A stretch of DNA of 25,088 bases, from NCBI GenBank assembly GCA_039796575.1, contig JBDKJP010000067.1, positions 1-25,088 on the forward strand. Reading direction: 5' to 3'. How positions within the stretch are numbered: position 1 is the first letter of the stretch; each line of letters begins with the position of its first letter. Source of the stretch: UBA668 sp039796575 (GTDB lineage: Bacteria > Actinomycetota > Acidimicrobiia > Acidimicrobiales > Ilumatobacteraceae). Positions 22,568 through 25,088 of this stretch are shown one piece after another. The translations under genes were made by a program, and so were the position numbers. The notes under the pieces are model-generated. The model was not told the origin of the DNA, did not search any database, and was given only the letters and a program-made list of their open reading frames with translations.

Positions 22568-23260
22568 CTACGCGCTCGCCGACCTGCCGTTGCCACCGGG
22601 CACGGCATGAATGGCGCCACCTGCACGGCGCTGCTCGTGGTAGCTGAGGATCTGCAACTCGACCGCGAGGTCGACCTTGCGCACCTCGATGGCCCGCGGC
22701 ACCGACAGCACCACCGGGGCGAAGTTGAGGATGCTGGTCACGCCCGCCTTCACCAGACGGTCGGCCGCATCCTGCGCCGCGGCACCCGGCGTGGCGACCA
22801 CACCGATGTTCACCCGGCGCGTGGCCACGATCTGCGGCAGTTCGTCGATGTGGCGCACCCGCGTGCCGCCGAGCACCGTGCCCACCTTGCCCTCGTCGAT
22901 GTCGACGATGCCGGCCACGGGGAAGCCCCGCTCGCCGAACCCGCCGTAGCCGGCGAGCGCCTGGCCGAGGTTGCCGGCGCCGACGATGACGACGGGCCAG
23001 TCGTGCGTGAGGCCCAGCTCGCGGCGGATCTGGTACACGAGGTACGCGACCTCGTAGCCCACACCGCGCGTGCCGTAGCTGCCGAGGTAGCTGAGGTCCT
23101 TGCGCACCTTCGCCGCGTTCACGCCGGCCAGCTCGGCCAACCCCTCCGAGGAGATGCTCTCCACGCCCTCGTCGGCCTGCTCGCCCAGGATGCGCAGGTA
23201 CACGGGCAGACGCGACACGGTGGCATCGGGGATGCGGCGGCGGTTGCGGTCGGGGGCCAT
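22568..23260 (-). CDS. rex: Redox-sensing transcriptional repressor Rex
   Basis: The product is 230 residues. Rex senses the NADH/NAD+ ratio; NADH releases it from DNA. A winged HTH lies at about 12-75, with the family hallmark AAKVRKDLSYLGSYGTRGVGY (49-69). A Rossmann domain (85-210) has VVIVGAGNLGQALAGY (90-105). Start choice: ATG 23260 lies 10 bases behind the predicted -10 box TAACGT and gives MAPDRNRRRIPDATVSRL. ATG 23281 is in frame but lies between the predicted -35 and -10 boxes, so I reject it. It heads rex-hemA-hemC-hemD, an arrangement known from Streptomyces coelicolor, where Rex controls its own operon. Confidence 0.95.
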   Translation of the reverse strand: MAPDRNRRRIPDATVSRLPVYLRILGEQADEGVESISSEGLAELAGVNAAKVRKDLSYLGSYGTRGVGYEVAYLVYQIRRELGLTHDWPVVIVGAGNLGQALAGYGGFGERGFPVAGIVDIDEGKVGTVLGGTRVRHIDELPQIVATRRVNIGVVATPGAAAQDAADRLVKAGVTSILNFAPVVLSVPRAIEVRKVDLAVELQILSYHEQRRAGGAIHAVPGGNGRSASA

Positions 23261-23270
23261 ACCGAAACCA

Positions 23271-23299
23271 ACGTTAGGCATTCGTGCACACGTTCACAA
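23271..23299 (-). promoter_or_regulatory. Rex operator and promoter of rex-hemACD
   Basis: On the plus strand 23282-23299 reads TCGTGCACACGTTCACAA. It matches the Streptomyces Rex site TTGTGAACGCGTTCACAA, recalled from the literature, at 15 of 18 positions, with the right half (CGTTCACAA) exact. On the minus strand the same bases give a -35 box TTGTGA (23299-23294), a 17-base spacer and a -10 box TAACGT (23276-23271). Rex bound here would cover the -35, a direct basis for autorepression and redox control of heme synthesis. Confidence 0.75.
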
Positions 23300-23372
23300 A
23301 GCCAGCCGGGTGAGAGCCCGGTGAGCACCCGCGTGTCATCCGACACCCCCAGCCCACCCGCGTCGGGGCGGC

Positions 23373-23454
23373 GCTTCTGGTCGGCGAGCGTCCCGGTTTC
23401 CGGGACAGAGCCCGACCAGAAGCCGTTCCGGGACGAAACACGCCCAGAAACCGG
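23373..23454. repeat. Nested inverted repeat, family II, copy 2 (between divergent genes)
   Basis: The arms GCTTCTGGTCGG (23373-23384) and CCGACCAGAAGC (23412-23423) are perfect over 12 bases and enclose GTCCCGG-TTT-CCGGGAC. The bases that follow (23426-23454) resemble the right outer arm of the copy at 17128-17240. A matching left outer arm was not found. The stretch lies between the divergent starts of rex (23260) and the membrane protein (23493). It is not behind any stop codon, so a terminator role is not expected. The remaining bases between the Rex operator and this repeat (23300-23372) show nothing recognisable. Confidence 0.85.
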
Positions 23455-23479
23455 ATGCGACGGGGGGAGACGGAGGCCG

Positions 23480-23485
23480 TAACCT
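23480..23485 (+). promoter_or_regulatory. Possible -10 box of the 7-TM protein gene
   Basis: TAACCT lies 7 bases ahead of ATG 23493, the same distance seen for several other genes in the window and suited to a leaderless transcript. No good -35 box is visible 17 bases upstream. Confidence 0.4.
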
Positions 23486-23492
23486 GCGGCGG

Positions 23493-24230
23493 ATGAACGC
23501 CGCCCTCGCCGCCGCCGCCACGCTGGTCGCGCTCGCGTTCTGCCTCAGCACGCTCGACCGGTGGCTGCGTCGCCGCCGGCCCCACGAGCTGGCCTGGACC
23601 GTGTCGCTGGCCCTGTTCGCCCTCGGATCGCTCGCCCTGTGGTGGGCCGAGAGCGCCGGCTGGAGCCTCGGCGCGTTCCGCATCTTCTACATGGCCGGCG
23701 CCGTGCTCAACGTGCCGTGGCTGGCCCTCGGCACCGTCTACCTGCTCGCCCGCCAGCACGTCGGCGACCGGGTGAAGTGGTGGCTGGTGTTCCTCAGCGG
23801 CCTCACCGTCGGCATCGTCGGGTTCGCTCCCACCAAGGCCCCCGTGTCGGGCGACGAACTGCCGGTCGGCAAGGAGGTGTTCGGTATCGCACCCCGCGTG
23901 CTGGCCGCCGTCGGCTCCGGCGTGGCCGCCGTGGTCATCATCGCCGGCGCACTGTGGAGCGCGTGGCGGGTGTGGCGCGGCCGCAACCCGTCGCTCGGCG
24001 GGCAGCGCACCATCGTCAACCCCGGCCGCCTGGTGTGGGGCAACCTGCTCATCGCCACCGGCACCCTGGTGCTCAGCGGCAGCGGCACCCTGGCCGGCCG
24101 CCTCGGCAAGGACCGCGCGTTCGCCGTCACCCTGCTGGTGGGCATCGTCATCCTGTTCATCGGGTTCCTCGTCGCGTCGGCCTCACCGAAGCGGGTGGCC
24201 GCCGCCCCCGAGCTGCGCTCGGTGGCCTGA
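23493..24230 (+). CDS. Seven-transmembrane hypothetical protein
   Basis: The product is 245 residues with seven predicted helices at about 2-20, 33-51, 62-86, 96-112, 135-158, 179-197 and 208-230. Helix 3 contains FYMAGAVLNVPWLALGTVYLLA. A basic loop with WRVWRGRNPS follows helix 5. The N-terminus would be outside or inside depending on the weak first helix; RWLRRRRPHE behind helix 1 favours that loop in the cytoplasm. I know it only as a conserved hypothetical integral membrane protein; sensor, transport and enzyme roles are all open. The GNAT gene begins 3 bases after its stop, so the two form an operon. Confidence 0.85.
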   Translation: MNAALAAAATLVALAFCLSTLDRWLRRRRPHELAWTVSLALFALGSLALWWAESAGWSLGAFRIFYMAGAVLNVPWLALGTVYLLARQHVGDRVKWWLVFLSGLTVGIVGFAPTKAPVSGDELPVGKEVFGIAPRVLAAVGSGVAAVVIIAGALWSAWRVWRGRNPSLGGQRTIVNPGRLVWGNLLIATGTLVLSGSGTLAGRLGKDRAFAVTLLVGIVILFIGFLVASASPKRVAAAPELRSVA

Positions 24231-24233
24231 GCC

Positions 24234-24674
24234 ATGACCGACTGGCGCCGCGACGACGGTTACGTCGTCACCGACGACCCCACCCGCATCGACCGCGACT
24301 TCGTGTGGCACTGGCTGGCCCACGAGTCGTACTGGGCACAGGGCCGCACCCGTGAGGTGATGGACCGCGCCATCGACGGCTCGCTGTGCTTCGCCCTGTT
24401 CGCGCCCGACGGCTCGCCCGCCGGGTTCTGCCGTCAGGTCACCGACCGCGCCACGTTCGCCTTCCTCAGCGACGTGTTCGTGCTCGAGCAACACCGCGGC
24501 ACCGGCGCCGGCACGTGGATGGTGCGGCTGGCCATCGAGCACCCCGAGATGGCGCTCGTGCGCCAGCAGACCCTGCGCACCCAGGACGCCCACGGCCTCT
24601 ACGCCAAGTTCGGCTACCGCCCCATCAACGCCGACGAGCTCCCCACCTGGATGGTCCGCTACCCCTTCGAGTAG
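24234..24674 (+). CDS. GNAT-family N-acetyltransferase
   Basis: The product is 146 residues. It would move an acetyl group from acetyl-CoA to an amine of a small molecule or protein. The acetyl-CoA motif is SDVFVLEQHRGTGAGTWMV (79-97), with the pyrophosphate loop HRGTGAG. Upstream are the strand CFALFAPDGSPAGFCRQV and a helical substrate lid (IDRDFVWHWLAHESYWAQGR), and the end has the usual AHGLYAKFGYRP motif. The substrate is not evident. ATG 24234 is 3 bases behind the preceding stop. A strong hairpin follows the stop directly. Confidence 0.93.
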   Translation: MTDWRRDDGYVVTDDPTRIDRDFVWHWLAHESYWAQGRTREVMDRAIDGSLCFALFAPDGSPAGFCRQVTDRATFAFLSDVFVLEQHRGTGAGTWMVRLAIEHPEMALVRQQTLRTQDAHGLYAKFGYRPINADELPTWMVRYPFE

Positions 24675-24677
24675 TCG

Positions 24678-24722
24678 GTTGGGTGGTTTCGTGCGGCCGT
24701 GGGCCGCACGAAAGCACCCAAC
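24678..24722. terminator. Strong bidirectional terminator hairpin
   Basis: The arms at 24678-24698 and 24702-24722 pair over 21 bases with one mismatch and a 3-base loop (GTG). The stem includes TTTCGTGCGGCC / GGCCGCACGAAA. It fills the gap between the stops of the GNAT gene (24674) and the acyl-CoA synthetase gene (24726), which converge, so it can end both transcripts. Confidence 0.85.
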
Positions 24723-24725
24723 AAG

Positions 24726-25088
24726 TCACACCAGGCTGCGGCGGAGGAGCTTGCCGCTCACGTTGCGGGGCAGCTCGTCGACGAACAGGATCTTGCTCGG
24801 GCACTTGTACCGGGCGAGGTGGTCGAGGCACCAGGTGACCAGCGTCTCCTCATGCGCGGTGGAGCCCGGCTCGAGCACCACGAACGCCTTCACGGCCTCA
24901 CCGGTGTGCGGGTGCGGCACACCGACCACGCCCACCTCATGGACGGCCGGGTGCTCCATCAGCACTTCCTCCACCTCGGCCGGGTACACGTTGAACCCGC
25001 TGACGATGATGAGGTCCTTCGCCCGGTCGACCAGGTACAGGTAGCCGTCGTCGTCGGTGACGGCGATGTCGCCGGTGCGCAGCCAACC
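24726..25088 (-). CDS. AMP-dependent acyl-CoA synthetase/ligase, C-terminal part (5' end outside the window)
   Basis: The frame is open to the last base, so the GTG at 24989 is internal and the gene continues beyond the window. The visible 120 residues are the hinge and C-terminal lid of the ANL superfamily. They begin with GWLRTGDIAVTDDDGYLYL, then the hinge DRAKDLIIVSGFNVYPAEVEE (motif A8), a lid with VGVPHPHTGEAVKAFVV, and PRNVSGKLLRRSL with the catalytic Lys that contacts the adenylate. The family activates a carboxylic acid with ATP and joins it to CoA. The close match to medium/long-chain fatty-acyl-CoA ligases suggests a fatty acid substrate, but the specificity-giving N-terminal domain is not visible. 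Confidence 0.93.
   Translation of the reverse strand, partial: GWLRTGDIAVTDDDGYLYLVDRAKDLIIVSGFNVYPAEVEEVLMEHPAVHEVGVVGVPHPHTGEAVKAFVVLEPGSTAHEETLVTWCLDHLARYKCPSKILFVDELPRNVSGKLLRRSLV

Noticed and set aside
23261..23281. ATG 23281 as the rex start
   Set aside because: It would lie between the predicted -35 and -10 boxes and beside the Rex operator. ATG 23260 gives the usual family N-terminus.
20678..23482. A 934-residue plus-strand reading frame across hemC, hemA and rex
   Set aside because: It is antisense to three well-identified genes and shows no domain. Long stop-free antisense frames are common at this GC content.

Overview
The window is high-GC bacterial DNA (strong G/C preference at third codon positions, frequent GTG starts). 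It looks like a chromosomal segment of an actinobacterium, most likely of the Acidimicrobiia (Ilumatobacter-like) type. That placement is an inference. It rests on the rex-hemA-hemC-hemD gene order, a Rex operator very close to the Streptomyces one, a Crp/GlxR-type regulator, and several start codons placed 6-8 bases after a TANNNT box, as in leaderless actinobacterial mRNAs. No tRNA, rRNA, CRISPR array or transposase gene was seen, and no gene-free stretch exceeds 300 bases.

Bases 1-4.5 kb are accessory. They hold the 3' end of an RHS-repeat protein with a unique Gly/Cys-rich C-terminal region, a small gene directly behind it, and a cluster of small lipoproteins or membrane-anchored proteins in alternating orientation. 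Two of the lipoproteins are clear paralogues lying tail to tail and a third is a distant relative. Two divergent intergenic regions in this cluster (2158-2258 and 3676-3776) are copies of one 101-base repeat that carries start codons on both sides. Bases 4.6-8.3 kb hold a frameshifted DUF559-type gene, a ribbon-helix-helix antitoxin behind an internally deleted toxin-like reading frame, a two-gene ABC exporter, and an intact toxin-like/HTH pair behind a perfect 44-base palindrome.

From 8.4 kb the content is mostly core: a Crp-family regulator divergent from ispDF (a fused MEP-pathway enzyme) and rlmB (23S rRNA methyltransferase), then an anchored hypothetical protein. The C5 tetrapyrrole pathway is encoded in two minus-strand blocks, hemB-hemL (14311 to 12012) and rex-hemA-hemC-hemD (23260 to 19696). 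Together they cover glutamyl-tRNA to uroporphyrinogen III. Between them lie a TPR-GGDEF diguanylate cyclase, a membrane-anchored Ig-like protein and a large secreted beta-propeller protein. Rex should tie heme synthesis to the NADH/NAD+ ratio. The right end has a 7-TM protein, a GNAT acetyltransferase, a strong bidirectional terminator and the 3' end of an acyl-CoA synthetase gene.

At least two families of intergenic nested palindromes recur: 4461/5904 and 17128/23373. The strongest candidates for something undescribed are the lipoprotein cluster with its duplicated divergent promoter cassette, the toxin-like family paired with two unrelated antitoxin types (one toxin copy deleted between internal repeats), and the palindrome families.
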